DNA from: a virus | IMG/VR virus record: IMGVR_UViG_3300048580_000440 | Location: 1-46,282 of that record | DNA length: 46,282 nucleotides | Reading direction: 5' to 3' (one strand) | Shown here: one piece after another, positions 29,554 through 37,715 of the stretch | Position numbering within the stretch: position 1 is the first letter of the stretch | Layout of the letters: every line of letters begins with the position of its first letter | Program-made: the position numbers and the translations under genes | Notes under the pieces: generated by a model | The model's input: only the letters and a program-made list of their open reading frames with translations | What the model was told of the DNA's origin: nothing | Databases searched by the model: none

Positions 29554-29688
29554 ATGAAAGACCAACAAATAACAACACCAGACGATGAAGAAGACGACAT
29601 CGACCGCCAACATAAAGCTCGTGAGCACGAGATCGAAAAAGCGGATAGGATGATGGATGAGATTAGGGATAGGGAGGTGGCAGCGTGA
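29554..29688 (+). CDS. Small charged protein, 44 residues
   Basis: MKDQQITTPDDEEDDIDRQHKAREHEIEKADRMMDEIRDREVAA, a highly charged single helix. Its TGA overlaps the next GTG (GTGA), supporting translation. No homolog is recognised. Confidence 0.5.
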   Translation: MKDQQITTPDDEEDDIDRQHKAREHEIEKADRMMDEIRDREVAA

Positions 29689-30029
29689 AAGAGATCGTCA
29701 CCACATCCGCCAATTTTCTAGCAATACTCGAAGACGGCAAACTGACGCCTCAAATCGAGCTTGGGATCACGACATCCGAAGTCGAATATGGCTTGGACTA
29801 CCAAGGCGTCACCAAAAGCCGGATATGCAAAACGATTCGATTTAGTATCAGTCCCGAAAAACTTAGGAAGATGGCGAAGGGATTGGATAAATTCGCCGAC
29901 GACTGCGATGAGGAATTTGCCAAATCGAAAGGCCCGGATATCCGCGCCGACCTCCTCATGCTCCGCCAGAGCAACAACCAACCCGGATGGAAGGAAGCCA
30001 TCGACGCCGTTTCAAATATACTGCCATGA
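29685..30029 (+). CDS. Unrecognised 114-residue protein
   Basis: Starts at GTG 29685. MKEIVTTSANFLAILEDGKLTPQIELGITTSEVEYGLDYQGV, then KSRICKTIRFSISPEKLRKMAKGLDKFADDCDEEFAKSKGPDIRADLLML. It has a beta-rich N-terminus and a helical C-terminus. Coupled to the neighbours on both sides. Unknown function within the early operon. Confidence 0.6.
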   Translation: MKEIVTTSANFLAILEDGKLTPQIELGITTSEVEYGLDYQGVTKSRICKTIRFSISPEKLRKMAKGLDKFADDCDEEFAKSKGPDIRADLLMLRQSNNQPGWKEAIDAVSNILP

Positions 30030-30316
30030 GTTCCGCAAACAGCATCACGAATTACAACCTCCACCCGAGCAAGCAACTCACGGAACGCTCTCCCGAATGG
30101 GAGATCCATTTTGGAATGACAGGAATGCTCTACGTCTGCGGACCGGGAGCGCGGGCCATGCTCCGAGTGGCGCGAACTCCCGACGAAACAGCCATCCAGA
30201 TAGCGCGGGACACGGTGATTCACTTGAATCAGACGCGCCGGGAGGATTGCGATGCGGGGGCGCGTGAGATCCGCGAGGCGCTTTTGCTCTGCGGGTGGGA
30301 TGAAGAGATTGTTTGA
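30026..30316 (+). CDS. Unrecognised 96-residue protein
   Basis: MSSANSITNYNLHPSKQLTERSPEWEIHFGMTGMLYVCGPGARAMLRVARTPDETAIQIARDTVIHLNQTRREDCDAGAREIREALLLCGWDEEIV. ATGA overlap with the gene before. Soluble, alpha/beta; no known motif. It is the last gene before the XRE regulator. Confidence 0.6.
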   Translation: MSSANSITNYNLHPSKQLTERSPEWEIHFGMTGMLYVCGPGARAMLRVARTPDETAIQIARDTVIHLNQTRREDCDAGAREIREALLLCGWDEEIV

Positions 30317-30328
30317 CACGCCGTAGTT

Positions 30329-30345
30329 CTTGACGGAACGTGCGG
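30329..30345. promoter_or_regulatory. 17-bp palindromic control element, copy 9
   Basis: CTTGACGGAACGTGCGG on the plus strand, ending 4 nt before the XRE repressor start at 30350. Left arm perfect, right arm degenerate. A location this close to the start would suit autorepression. Confidence 0.6.
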
Positions 30346-30349
30346 GCGT

Positions 30350-30754
30350 ATGAAAAAAGAAACACTCGCGTCCGCGTTTGCGGAGGCACGAAACAAATCA
30401 GGGCTGACTATGCTCGGAATGGCGATGAAGTGCGACGTGGCGGAAACGACGGTCTGGAAGGTCGAGAAAGGAAAATCGGTGCGCTGGGAGACCGTCCATT
30501 TGATCCTAACGGTGGCGCTTCGCATCAAACAAGGCACCGAGGAATATCAGAAGTTCCAAGACCTATGGCTGGCCGATCGCCGGAAGATGGCGGCGAAGCA
30601 GTCGCCGGAGTTCGCCACCAAGCAAATGTCGCCTCACGCTGAAACGGCGGTGAGGAGATTCAGAAAGATCGTCCGGGACATGGACGAAGAATCAACGGAG
30701 AAGTTGATGCGGTCGATCGACCGGGCAGTTGTGAAGATTTTCAAGGCTTCATGA
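30350..30754 (+). CDS. XRE-family regulator (candidate phage repressor)
   Basis: 134 residues. The N-terminal helix-turn-helix KSGLTMLGMAMKCDVAETTVWKVEKGKSVRWETV is a Cro/CI-type domain. The rest is a charged helical tail with no protease (S24) domain, so it is not LexA-like. Its promoter region holds a copy of the 17-bp palindrome, which makes it the best candidate in the window to bind that element; the inference needs a binding test. It converges with the endolysin gene (14-bp overlap). Confidence 0.72.
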   Translation: MKKETLASAFAEARNKSGLTMLGMAMKCDVAETTVWKVEKGKSVRWETVHLILTVALRIKQGTEEYQKFQDLWLADRRKMAAKQSPEFATKQMSPHAETAVRRFRKIVRDMDEESTEKLMRSIDRAVVKIFKAS

Positions 30755-31373
30755 CCTTCCAGATCGCCGCAATGCCGACCTGCTTGCTGCGGGCGGTGGG
30801 GGACCATTTGCCATCAGAGACGTATTTTCCCGGTCGCTCGACTGAGGTTGCCGCGTAGAGATACGGGGTAGGCGTCTCGGGATGGTAACGGCGGTAGCCG
30901 CTGCCGTTGTAATCCTCGCAGGCATTCAGGCTCGCGCCGAGATCGCTCCACTGCTTCAGGTGCATGCGGTCGTAGAACAGCGCGTCCTTCGCCGAATACT
31001 CCCACGAGAACGGCGGGGTGCCGTTGAGCGGTCTGCCCTTCGGGACATATTTCGTTCGCCATTTCAGGGAGGAGCCTTCGTGGAGGTGCAGGAGAAATGA
31101 TCCCCCGGCCTCCATATTATGGAGACTGGCGATGACGTGCGCCGGAACGCCCGTGGACTGGCTCACCGCCTCGTAGCGGGCGCGGTTGCGCTCGATGCGG
31201 GCCACGATGACCTGCACCTCGTGGACGCGGTGTTTGGGGATCGTCGCATTCTGATACCGTGCTGCGTTGAGCGCGGCGTGGCCTGCGGGCTGGGCTATAC
31301 ACGTCGATGCGACAATTAAAGAAAACGCGAGTTTCCTTAAATAGTGCTTCGGAATATTAAAGCGGGCGGTCAT
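30741..31373 (-). CDS. Endolysin-like cell-wall hydrolase with signal sequence
   Basis: 210 residues. Signal or signal-anchor LRKLAFSLIVASTCIAQPAGHA at about 12-33. The catalytic part starts with SQSTGVPAHVIASLHNMEAGGSFLLHLHEGSSL, where the Glu of NMEAGGSF is the likely catalytic acid, then KGRPLNGTPPFSWEYSAKDALFYDRM, typical of a lysozyme-like phage family. It degrades peptidoglycan at lysis. The signal suggests Sec export (SAR-type). It lies with the holin and spanin. ATGA overlap with the holin. Confidence 0.8.
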   Translation of the reverse strand: MTARFNIPKHYLRKLAFSLIVASTCIAQPAGHAALNAARYQNATIPKHRVHEVQVIVARIERNRARYEAVSQSTGVPAHVIASLHNMEAGGSFLLHLHEGSSLKWRTKYVPKGRPLNGTPPFSWEYSAKDALFYDRMHLKQWSDLGASLNACEDYNGSGYRRYHPETPTPYLYAATSVERPGKYVSDGKWSPTARSKQVGIAAIWKVMKP

Positions 31374-31702
31374 GCCTGAATGCCCGCGATGCAGGCGATG
31401 GGGACGAGGTAACAGATGGCGGTGCCGAACCAGTATTGGATCATGTTTGGTGTAATCTTGCCTGCCGCGAGATCAATAGAGAGCTGTCCTGTTTCGGCAT
31501 ACACGGCGGCTTCGTTGAACACCATTAAACGCAACACGGGGGCGAGCGTCACGACACCGAGCACGGTGATGGCTTTATACATTAGCTCGGTGAACGGCAC
31601 GCCGGAAGGTAGGAAGTTGTAGAGCGTGACGGCGGCGGCAAGCACCAAGAGCGAGACGGTCTTGTTGCGGAGGTAGTAGGCGATGGATTGCAGTGTTTTC
31701 AT
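31370..31702 (-). CDS. Holin candidate (three membrane segments)
   Basis: 110 residues with hydrophobic helices at about 15-31 (TVSLLVLAAAVTLYNFL), 41-62 (MYKAITVLGVVTLAPVLRLMVF) and 88-108 (YWFGTAICYLVPIACIAGI). Three-helix small proteins next to an endolysin are usually class I holins, which open the inner membrane at the lysis time. The identity is inferred from topology and position. Confidence 0.65.
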   Translation of the reverse strand: MKTLQSIAYYLRNKTVSLLVLAAAVTLYNFLPSGVPFTELMYKAITVLGVVTLAPVLRLMVFNEAAVYAETGQLSIDLAAGKITPNMIQYWFGTAICYLVPIACIAGIQA

Positions 31703-31824
31703 GTTATGATTGCGTGGGTGATGAGATAGGCGAGGGCGATCAGGGTGATGAGCGCGACGGCGGAGAGTGCCCAGTCGATCAGATCGCGGGGGTTGTCGTC
31801 GTTGAAGGGGTCGTTAGGGTTCAT
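31699..31824 (-). CDS. 41-residue single-pass membrane protein
   Basis: MNPNDPFNDDNPRDLIDWALSAVALITLIALAYLITHAIIT: an acidic N-terminus, then one transmembrane helix. It overlaps the holin start by ATGA. It may be an accessory holin or an antiholin. Confidence 0.6.
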   Translation of the reverse strand: MNPNDPFNDDNPRDLIDWALSAVALITLIALAYLITHAIIT

Positions 31825-31830
31825 GGCAGG

Positions 31831-31965
31831 CTATGGGTAAAACGATTCATGCTCGCGTGCGTCATAGGGTTTGTTTGGTTTCGCTGGCGCAGGCATGGTG
31901 CGCTCGTTGGAGGCGGTTTTGAGGATTTCCAGCAAGTCCGCAATGAGTTGGTCGATTGGGTTCAT
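31831..31965 (-). CDS. Small unrecognised protein, 44 residues
   Basis: MNPIDQLIADLLEILKTASNERTMPAPAKPNKPYDAREHESFYP: an amphipathic helix and a Pro-rich tail. The start overlaps the spanin stop, so it is part of the lysis operon. It has no membrane segment. Function unknown. Confidence 0.5.
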   Translation of the reverse strand: MNPIDQLIADLLEILKTASNERTMPAPAKPNKPYDAREHESFYP

Positions 31966-32525
31966 AGCGGTTTCACGAGCGGGAGGATGAAGCGGATGGC
32001 GAGGTAGAGGACGCCGATGCCGAGCAGCAGCCAGAGGCCGTGCTTGACGGCTCGGCCACGGGCGGCGTCGGGAGCCTGCTTGGCAAGTTCCTGCTGGAGG
32101 GCGAGAGCGGTAGCATCAGCCTTTTCGGCGTCGGCTTTGAGCAGGGCGGATTCAGCGGCGGCGCGGTCGGCCATGACTTGCAGGTCGGTGACGTCGATCA
32201 TCGCATTCTGGACAGCGGCTTCGAGAAACAGGTTCTTGATGCTCACGGACTCCCACGCGTCGGCGTTTTGCTTGAGTTGCGTCGGCGTTGCGGTGCCCGT
32301 CTTGGCCATGTGGTGCGCGAGGTTGCGGCCCTTCACGATGTCCGCCTGCACGCCCCGGATGCCTTCGTCCAGTTTCTCGGTGTTGTGTTTCACTTTGGTG
32401 GCTTGGGTTGAGGTGGCGCGGGTGGTTTCCGAAACCACCACGGCGCGGGGCGCAAGCGGGCTCACCACGATCTTGGGGGCGCAGGAGGCGAGGAGGAGGA
32501 TGATGATGGCGGCGAGGGCTTTCAT
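31962..32525 (-). CDS. Unimolecular spanin candidate (lipobox plus C-terminal membrane helix)
   Basis: 187 residues from ATG 32525. The N-terminal lipoprotein signal ends LLLASC (lipobox, Cys about 16). A long helical periplasmic region (about 40-150) is followed by the C-terminal membrane helix HGLWLLLGIGVLYLAIRFILPLV. An outer-membrane lipid anchor plus an inner-membrane helix is the hallmark of u-spanins, which fuse the two membranes in the last step of lysis in Gram-negative hosts. It implies a diderm host. The longer frame upstream is not protein-like. Confidence 0.72.
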   Translation of the reverse strand: MKALAAIIILLLASCAPKIVVSPLAPRAVVVSETTRATSTQATKVKHNTEKLDEGIRGVQADIVKGRNLAHHMAKTGTATPTQLKQNADAWESVSIKNLFLEAAVQNAMIDVTDLQVMADRAAAESALLKADAEKADATALALQQELAKQAPDAARGRAVKHGLWLLLGIGVLYLAIRFILPLVKPL

Positions 32526-32878
32526 TTGGGTTTTCTGAGTTCCTCGCGCACCCATTCGCGCATCTTTGCTTCGGCGATGGCGTCGCGGTCGGCGGAGTGC
32601 AGGATGTAGGCCTCGATCTTGGCGCGGCTGGTGGCGAGTTCGACCGCGTGTTGGCCGAGGATGGTGGCGGTGTTGTTGAGGGAGTTGGCGGCAAAGCCGA
32701 GGCACAGCAGCACGATGCTTTGCACCACGCCGACCACCCAGCACATGACCGAGATCCCCCCAGCCATTTTATCCCGCCACGCCAGCAGCGAGGAGACGAC
32801 TTTGCGCAGCTCGTCAAACAGCTCCTCTACGGTGTGTAGGCGGCGGCCTAGTTCGTGGGTATCGGGTGTTTCGGACAT
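32522..32878 (-). CDS. Single-pass membrane protein of the lysis region
   Basis: 118 residues. RLHTVEELFDELRKVVSSLLAWRDK is amphipathic, and GGISVMCWVVGVVQSIVLLCLGFAANSL (about 40-67) is a membrane helix. The C-terminal half is acidic and helical. It may be a second holin or a regulator of lysis timing. The stop overlaps the spanin start (ATGA). Confidence 0.6.
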   Translation of the reverse strand: MSETPDTHELGRRLHTVEELFDELRKVVSSLLAWRDKMAGGISVMCWVVGVVQSIVLLCLGFAANSLNNTATILGQHAVELATSRAKIEAYILHSADRDAIAEAKMREWVREELRKPK

Positions 32879-32899
32879 GGCGGTTAGATCAAGGGAGGG

Positions 32900-33730
32900 T
32901 CAAAGAGCATCGATTAAATCCGTGATGGTTTCGCGTTGTGCGTCTGTGAGCGTCGTTTTACAGAGTAGCAGCGCAACGCGTGTGGTCGCGGCAAATGAAA
33001 TGAAGGTTGAATTGCTCAAGTCGCTGATCGCATTAAGGTGCAAGATCGAGTTCGTGCTGAACCCAGCTTGCGACGGCGCAAAATTCTGCGTTCCTACAGT
33101 GAGGTTTAGAGTCGCTGCTGTTTTTCCTTTCCAAATACCAAAACCTGTCGCGGAGAGCTTGGCGACGAGTTGGGTTTTCTCGCCAGCCCCCCAAGTGATA
33201 CCGCTGGCTCCAGCCCTGCGCACGTCCGCAGATGTGACCGTTACAGCTAAACATGTCGTCTCGCCAGCCAGCGATCCCGTCACTGTCGATGCTACGAAAA
33301 ATCGCGTATTTGCGGCAGCAACATTGCCGACCGACCATAACCCGAATCTATTAACGTCTGGAGATGACGCTGCCAGAGGGCGCTGAACATCAAAAACGAT
33401 CAAATCGGACAGGCCAGCGATACCAGTAGCTTCCCACGTTGCTCTGTCATCCGTGGCGTCAAAGGCCACTCCGTTCACGCCCCATGTAGGTCCGTTGACT
33501 AAATCAACATTGTTTGATGTCCACCCCCCAAGCCCGAAAACCGTTGTTCCACTGCCCTTGTTTTGCGCGGATTTGAACGGGAAAAAGCGCGAGCTGGTCC
33601 AGAGTGATTCGGCCTTGAGGTATGCGACAAGAGCGGAAATGCCTGCGGTGTCCGACGCCCCGGATGCAGCGATAAACGCGGCGAGGTCGGGGTCGCCCGA
33701 GGCAAACATCATGTTTCGGGCGGCAAACAT
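32900..33730 (-). CDS. Probable receptor-binding or tail-tip beta-sandwich protein
   Basis: 276 residues from ATG 33730, which overlaps the upstream stop (TAATG). The N-terminal part DPDLAAFIAASGASDTAGISALVAYLKAESLWTSSRFFPFKSAQNKGSGTTVFGLGG resembles phage LamG-like tail proteins that start with a helix then beta-sandwich strands. The remainder is beta-rich with FDATDDRATWEATGIAGLSDLIVFDV. It is at the 3' end of the fibre cluster, the usual place for a receptor-binding protein. Upstream in-frame codons to 34159 belong to another gene. Confidence 0.65.
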   Translation of the reverse strand: MFAARNMMFASGDPDLAAFIAASGASDTAGISALVAYLKAESLWTSSRFFPFKSAQNKGSGTTVFGLGGWTSNNVDLVNGPTWGVNGVAFDATDDRATWEATGIAGLSDLIVFDVQRPLAASSPDVNRFGLWSVGNVAAANTRFFVASTVTGSLAGETTCLAVTVTSADVRRAGASGITWGAGEKTQLVAKLSATGFGIWKGKTAATLNLTVGTQNFAPSQAGFSTNSILHLNAISDLSNSTFISFAATTRVALLLCKTTLTDAQRETITDLIDAL

Positions 33731-34029
33731 TAGGCGAGTTCGGCTTCGAGTGCGGCGGCTTGGGCTTGGAGGGCGGCGAGTTGCGCGACCTTGGCGAGGC
33801 GTGCTTTTTCCTCGACCGGGGTGAGAAACTCGGTGGCCAGCGCCTCGTATTGCGCGGGGTCGCCGGATGAGAGCACGGCGGAAACGCGGGATTCCATGGC
33901 GCTCTTGTAGGCTTCCAGCGCCGTGTGTTCGGTGGTGAGCGTCGCCAACTCGGACGCCAGCGATGCAACGCGGAGATTGAGCTGGTCGATGGTGTCTTGC
34001 GCCTGTGCAGCGGCTTGGATGATGGTCAT
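33730..34029 (-). CDS. Coiled-coil tail accessory protein
   Basis: 99 residues with heptad-like hydrophobic repeats: DTIDQLNLRVASLASELATLTTEHTALEAYKSAMESRVSAVL and RLAKVAQLAALQAQAAALEAELA. A chaperone or trimerisation factor for the adjacent fibre is plausible. It sits between two tail genes with TAATG coupling to the downstream gene. Confidence 0.6.
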   Translation of the reverse strand: MTIIQAAAQAQDTIDQLNLRVASLASELATLTTEHTALEAYKSAMESRVSAVLSSGDPAQYEALATEFLTPVEEKARLAKVAQLAALQAQAAALEAELA

Positions 34030-34041
34030 GGTGGTGTGTGG

Positions 34042-35514
34042 TTAGTAGGTGTATCCTTGGTTGTATGCGCCATACCATTTGGTGCCGTTGGCCATAAAGG
34101 TGAGTATATCCATTTTGCCCGCTGTTACGGTGATCGTGGGTGCTCCGGCGCTGCCCCAATCGACGTCGGTGAAGGCGGCCGATCCCGCTCCTGTGGTGGC
34201 TGCTTGCTCGACTTCCAGCACGAAGCTCTTGCCGTCCGTGGCAGTCGGCATGGCGAAAGTGCAGAGGGTTGATGCCGTTAGCCTTACGCGCTGGCGGGTG
34301 CCGCTGGTCAGCGCCAGAGGGTGGCTCGAAACCACGGTGCCGATCGCCACCACGCCCTCGACGTAGTTGTTGATCGCCGGGTTGGTCAGCGTCTTGTTAG
34401 TGAGCGCCTCGGTCCCCGCGAGGGTGGCAAAATCCCCGTCTGTAAGTGCGGCGTTGAATTGCGCCACGGTGCCAGTGATCCCGACGATGGTGGTTTGGTC
34501 GCCCGTGTTGGTGCCGCTGTTGGTGCCAGTGATGTCGCTGGTTAGCGCAATCGTGCCGTCTTTATCGGGAAATCGCTGCACACGGTCTGCCGTGAGCGTA
34601 TCGACGGCGGAAACCATGAGCGTATATGCACCCCGCCACCATCCGAGCGCTCCTAGCAGGCGGGCGACGAATGATCTGTCATCGCCGGAATTTCCAAACG
34701 TCGCGTGGTAGTTAGCACCGTTGCCTGACGCCACCGCAGATAGTGCGTTGCCGTTACTGCTGGAGGCCCTAACACCGTTGCCGTTGGTTGAGGTCCCCGA
34801 GATACCAAATGTATTGGTGCCGGCAAAAGTAATACCCCCTCCCTCCCCTCCAAATTTAACTAATTTGCCAGAGTCGGTTGCGCCATTGCCCCCCGTGCTG
34901 GCATCCGTTACGTCCGCACTAACATGCGTGTGGCTGGATGCGGCGTAAACCCCGCTGTGCGTGTGATTGCCAGCGGCTACCTGCGTCGATCCAGTGCCGA
35001 TAGATAGGCTGATTTGCTGACCCGTGAGGGCGATGCCGTTGCCGGATACGGTGGCAGCGGCATGCAGCGCGGCTTTTTGGGCGTCCGTGACATAGTTGTC
35101 GTCGGCTCCAAGGGCGGATGCATAGGCGGTGCTCGCGGTGTAGGCGGCGGTGCCGAGGTTGCCGATATTGGTTTTCTCAGCGTCGGTGACGTAGTTGTCG
35201 TCCGCTCCTTTTGCCGGTTCCGCGTCCGTGATGCCGTAGCCTACGAGCGTCGTCGGCTTCCCGGTCACGCTGCCCCATGCGATTTGCAGGCCGGAGAGCA
35301 CCCATGTTTTGATCGCCGAGTAGGTGATCTTCCCGAGGACCCCGCCACTCAGCGCGGGCGCGATCTCGTCGCCGGTGATCGGCGTGATGGTGGCGGCTTC
35401 TGGAATACCTAGATCGTCTTTATCGGCTTTCAATGCCAACGCGGCGGTCACAGCCGCGTCAATCCCCGGGATTAACGCGCCTGCAATGCTTCGGATTCTG
35501 TTTCTGATAGCCAT
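34042..35514 (-). CDS. Tail fibre protein
   Basis: 490 residues. N-terminus MAIRNRIRSIAGALIPG then ALKADKDDLGIPE. Typical fibre features: YGITDAEP, GADDNYVTDAEKTNIGNLGTAAYTAS and its repeat, AGNHTHSGVYAASSHTHVSADVTDAS, and TLTNKTLTNPAIN. The DDNYVTDAEK unit occurs twice. It is a trimeric, shaft-like host-recognition protein in other phages. The C-terminal domain ends with KMDILTFMANGTKWYGAYNQGY, a common fibre tip. Confidence 0.9.
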   Translation of the reverse strand: MAIRNRIRSIAGALIPGIDAAVTAALALKADKDDLGIPEAATITPITGDEIAPALSGGVLGKITYSAIKTWVLSGLQIAWGSVTGKPTTLVGYGITDAEPAKGADDNYVTDAEKTNIGNLGTAAYTASTAYASALGADDNYVTDAQKAALHAAATVSGNGIALTGQQISLSIGTGSTQVAAGNHTHSGVYAASSHTHVSADVTDASTGGNGATDSGKLVKFGGEGGGITFAGTNTFGISGTSTNGNGVRASSSNGNALSAVASGNGANYHATFGNSGDDRSFVARLLGALGWWRGAYTLMVSAVDTLTADRVQRFPDKDGTIALTSDITGTNSGTNTGDQTTIVGITGTVAQFNAALTDGDFATLAGTEALTNKTLTNPAINNYVEGVVAIGTVVSSHPLALTSGTRQRVRLTASTLCTFAMPTATDGKSFVLEVEQAATTGAGSAAFTDVDWGSAGAPTITVTAGKMDILTFMANGTKWYGAYNQGYTY

Positions 35515-35520
35515 GATGAA

Positions 35521-36126
35521 TTAGCAGGATGAGGCCGCAGGGACGCGGCCAAGGATGGGGATTGAAAACGTAACCTTGCAGGCGATGTTGGCGAGCTGCT
35601 TGGACTCACCCGTCTTGCTGGACGTGCCGTTGTTGCGCGTGGTTCCGACGGATTTCGAGCTTCCGTTCTTCTCGGACGTGCCGTTGCTGGTGGAATTCTT
35701 CGTGTTGGTGGAGCTTCCGTTTTTCTCGGACGTGCCGTTGCTGGTGGACTCCTTCGTATTGGTGGAGGTGCCTTTCTTCTCGGACGTGCCGTTGCTGGTG
35801 GACTCCTTCGTATTGGTGGAGGTGCCGTTCTTGGTCGAAGTCCCGTTTGAGAACGATTTCTTATCGCTCGTGGAGTTCCCGTCCTTCGTGGAAGTCCCGT
35901 TTGAGAACGATTTCTTGTCGCTTGTGGAGTTCCCGTTCTTCGTGGAAGTCCCGTTTGAGAACGATTTCTTGTCGCTTGTGGAGTTCCCGTCCTTGGTGGA
36001 AGTCCCGTTTGAGAACGATTTCTTGTCGCTTGTGGAGTAACCGTTGTTGGTCCGCGTTGAATTCTCCGACGAATCGGTTGATGACTTGCCTAACGTCGTG
36101 CTGGTGGTGTCGAGGGTGTTGGCCAT
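35521..36126 (-). CDS. 18-residue-repeat Ser/Thr/Asn/Lys-rich protein
   Basis: 201 residues, mostly about seven consecutive 18-residue units of the type STSDKKSFSNGTSTKDGN, later STNTKESTSNGTSEKKGT. The sequence has no hydrophobic core and would suit an extended beta-solenoid or linker. The last 20 residues (IACKVTFSIPILGRVPAASSC) differ. It is in the tail region. Neighbour 36135-36857 has 18-residue repeats of a different sequence, so the two may form one structure. Confidence 0.75.
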   Translation of the reverse strand: MANTLDTTSTTLGKSSTDSSENSTRTNNGYSTSDKKSFSNGTSTKDGNSTSDKKSFSNGTSTKNGNSTSDKKSFSNGTSTKDGNSTSDKKSFSNGTSTKNGTSTNTKESTSNGTSEKKGTSTNTKESTSNGTSEKNGSSTNTKNSTSNGTSEKNGSSKSVGTTRNNGTSSKTGESKQLANIACKVTFSIPILGRVPAASSC

Positions 36127-36134
36127 GGTGGATT

Positions 36135-36857
36135 TTAGGAAGTGCTAGAGGAGGCTGATGCTGAGGATGTGAAATTCTCCGTGCTCTGCGTGGCATCGTG
36201 GATGGCGGTGCTGTTTCCCCTGTCGGTAACGTCGCCCCTTTCCGTTGTTTTGTTGTTGTCGGTAGAATCGTTGGTGTCGCTCGACGTGCTGAAATCCGTT
36301 GTTTTGTTGTTGTCGGTAGAATCGTTGGTGTCGCTCGACGTGCTGAAATCCGTTGTTTTGTTGTTGTCGGTAGAATCGTTGGTGTCGCTCGACGTGCTGA
36401 AGTCCGTTGTTTTATTGTTGTCGGTGGAGTCGTTGGTGTCGCTCGACGTGCTGAAATCCGTGCCGTTGCTTGTATCCGACGAGATGTTCGTGTCGGTGGA
36501 CGTGCTCGCGTCGGTGCCGTTGCTTGTATCCGACGAGATGTTCGTGTCGGTGGACGTGCTTGTGTCGGTGCCGTTGCTCGTATCCGACGACGTGTTCGTG
36601 TCGGTGGACGTGCTCGTGTCGTCCGAATGCCGCTCCTCCGTGACCGTGGTCCCGTCGATTCCGCTGTTCACGTCGGTAGAAACCAACACGAGGTCGGATG
36701 ACTGCCACGTTTGAACCAGCGTCACCTCGAATCCGACTTCTTTTGGAAGTTCCGCCATGATGCCTTGCTCACGCGCAAGCGCCACGCCTTTGGAGATGTT
36801 GGCGACGGTGTTCGCAATGAACGCAGGGAGATCGGCGATAGGGATGATGTTTTCCAT
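36135..36857 (-). CDS. 18-residue-repeat Ser/Thr/Asp-rich protein
   Basis: 240 residues. The first 70 residues are a non-repeat N-terminus (PIADLPAFIANTVANISKGVALAREQGIMAELPKEVGFEVTLV). About seven 18-residue units then follow (TSTSTDTNISSDTSNGTD, FSTSSDTNDSTDNNKTTD), encoded by 54-bp DNA repeats at 36241-36456 and 36457-36618. The C-terminus is STENFTSSASASSSTS. The N-domain probably anchors it to the virion and the repeats form a fibrous arm. Confidence 0.78.
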   Translation of the reverse strand: MENIIPIADLPAFIANTVANISKGVALAREQGIMAELPKEVGFEVTLVQTWQSSDLVLVSTDVNSGIDGTTVTEERHSDDTSTSTDTNTSSDTSNGTDTSTSTDTNISSDTSNGTDASTSTDTNISSDTSNGTDFSTSSDTNDSTDNNKTTDFSTSSDTNDSTDNNKTTDFSTSSDTNDSTDNNKTTDFSTSSDTNDSTDNNKTTERGDVTDRGNSTAIHDATQSTENFTSSASASSSTS

Positions 36858-36860
36858 GAA

Positions 36861-37715
36861 TTAGAATCCGGGTTTGGTTCTGCAAAGGTTGCGCGGAGTA
36901 GCGAGGGTGCGAGGGACGCGGGTTGCGAAGTCCGACTCCGCCTTTTCCGCGCTCTTCATGACGATGCTGCGGGTGTCCGCGTTCTTCCACATTTCCGAGG
37001 TGGCCAGCAGGCCGCGACAAATGGGGAGCAGGTAAATTTCGATGTATTCCGTGCGGATTGGCAGGTTACTCCCGGCTGTGAGCAGGTCCGCAAATGCCAC
37101 ACGCGAAGGAGCGAGGGTGAATTTAGCTTCGAGCCGATAGGCTCGGCTGGGCAAGGAATCCAAACGGATCACGGCAGGAACCGGAGGCGTTTGGTTGCGG
37201 GCGTTTGGCTCAACAATGAATGACCGAGGCTCGCCGGTTCTGCGGGATGACTGCCCCACGACGCGGTTTTCAATCTCGCGCAAAGTTTCCAAAATCCGGA
37301 TGTTTCCGACAACCTCGTCATAAGGTTCTGGAACCGTCATGGCGTCGCTGTAAATGATCGCCGAAACGGTGCCAGTGGCCCCGGAATACGGGTGCAGGAG
37401 TTCGCCAGCCGCGATGACCTGGTTGTCGATGTCGTCGCCGTCAACGCGGATGGTCCGGTAAAGTTGATCGTCCGTGAACGCGGTGCCAGTCGTCCCGGTG
37501 CTGCCAGTCGTCACGCCGATGGACACGGTGGCCGGGGCGGCGAGCGAGAAGCCAACGGTGGTGGTGCGGGACTCATGCGAGGCGAGGGCGTCGAGGCGTT
37601 GGATGCCGCCATTGATGGCGTCCAGTATTTCCTGCCGATCTCTTGAAGACACGTCCGCGAAACTCTCAGCATTGAGGTCTCGGCAAAGTCGGTTGGCGAA
37701 GGCGAATGCGTTCAT
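36861..37715 (-). CDS. Head-tail connector or tail-adaptor protein
   Basis: 284 residues: FANRLCRDLNAESFADVSSRDRQEILDAINGGIQRLDAL, then a beta-domain (GDDIDNQVIAAGELLHPYSGATGTVSAIIY) and IEIYLLPICRGLLATSEMW near the end. The domain order resembles podovirus adaptor or tail-tube-A proteins and the gene at 37712. Assigned by gene order and pattern; exact role unproven. Confidence 0.6.
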   Translation of the reverse strand: MNAFAFANRLCRDLNAESFADVSSRDRQEILDAINGGIQRLDALASHESRTTTVGFSLAAPATVSIGVTTGSTGTTGTAFTDDQLYRTIRVDGDDIDNQVIAAGELLHPYSGATGTVSAIIYSDAMTVPEPYDEVVGNIRILETLREIENRVVGQSSRRTGEPRSFIVEPNARNQTPPVPAVIRLDSLPSRAYRLEAKFTLAPSRVAFADLLTAGSNLPIRTEYIEIYLLPICRGLLATSEMWKNADTRSIVMKSAEKAESDFATRVPRTLATPRNLCRTKPGF

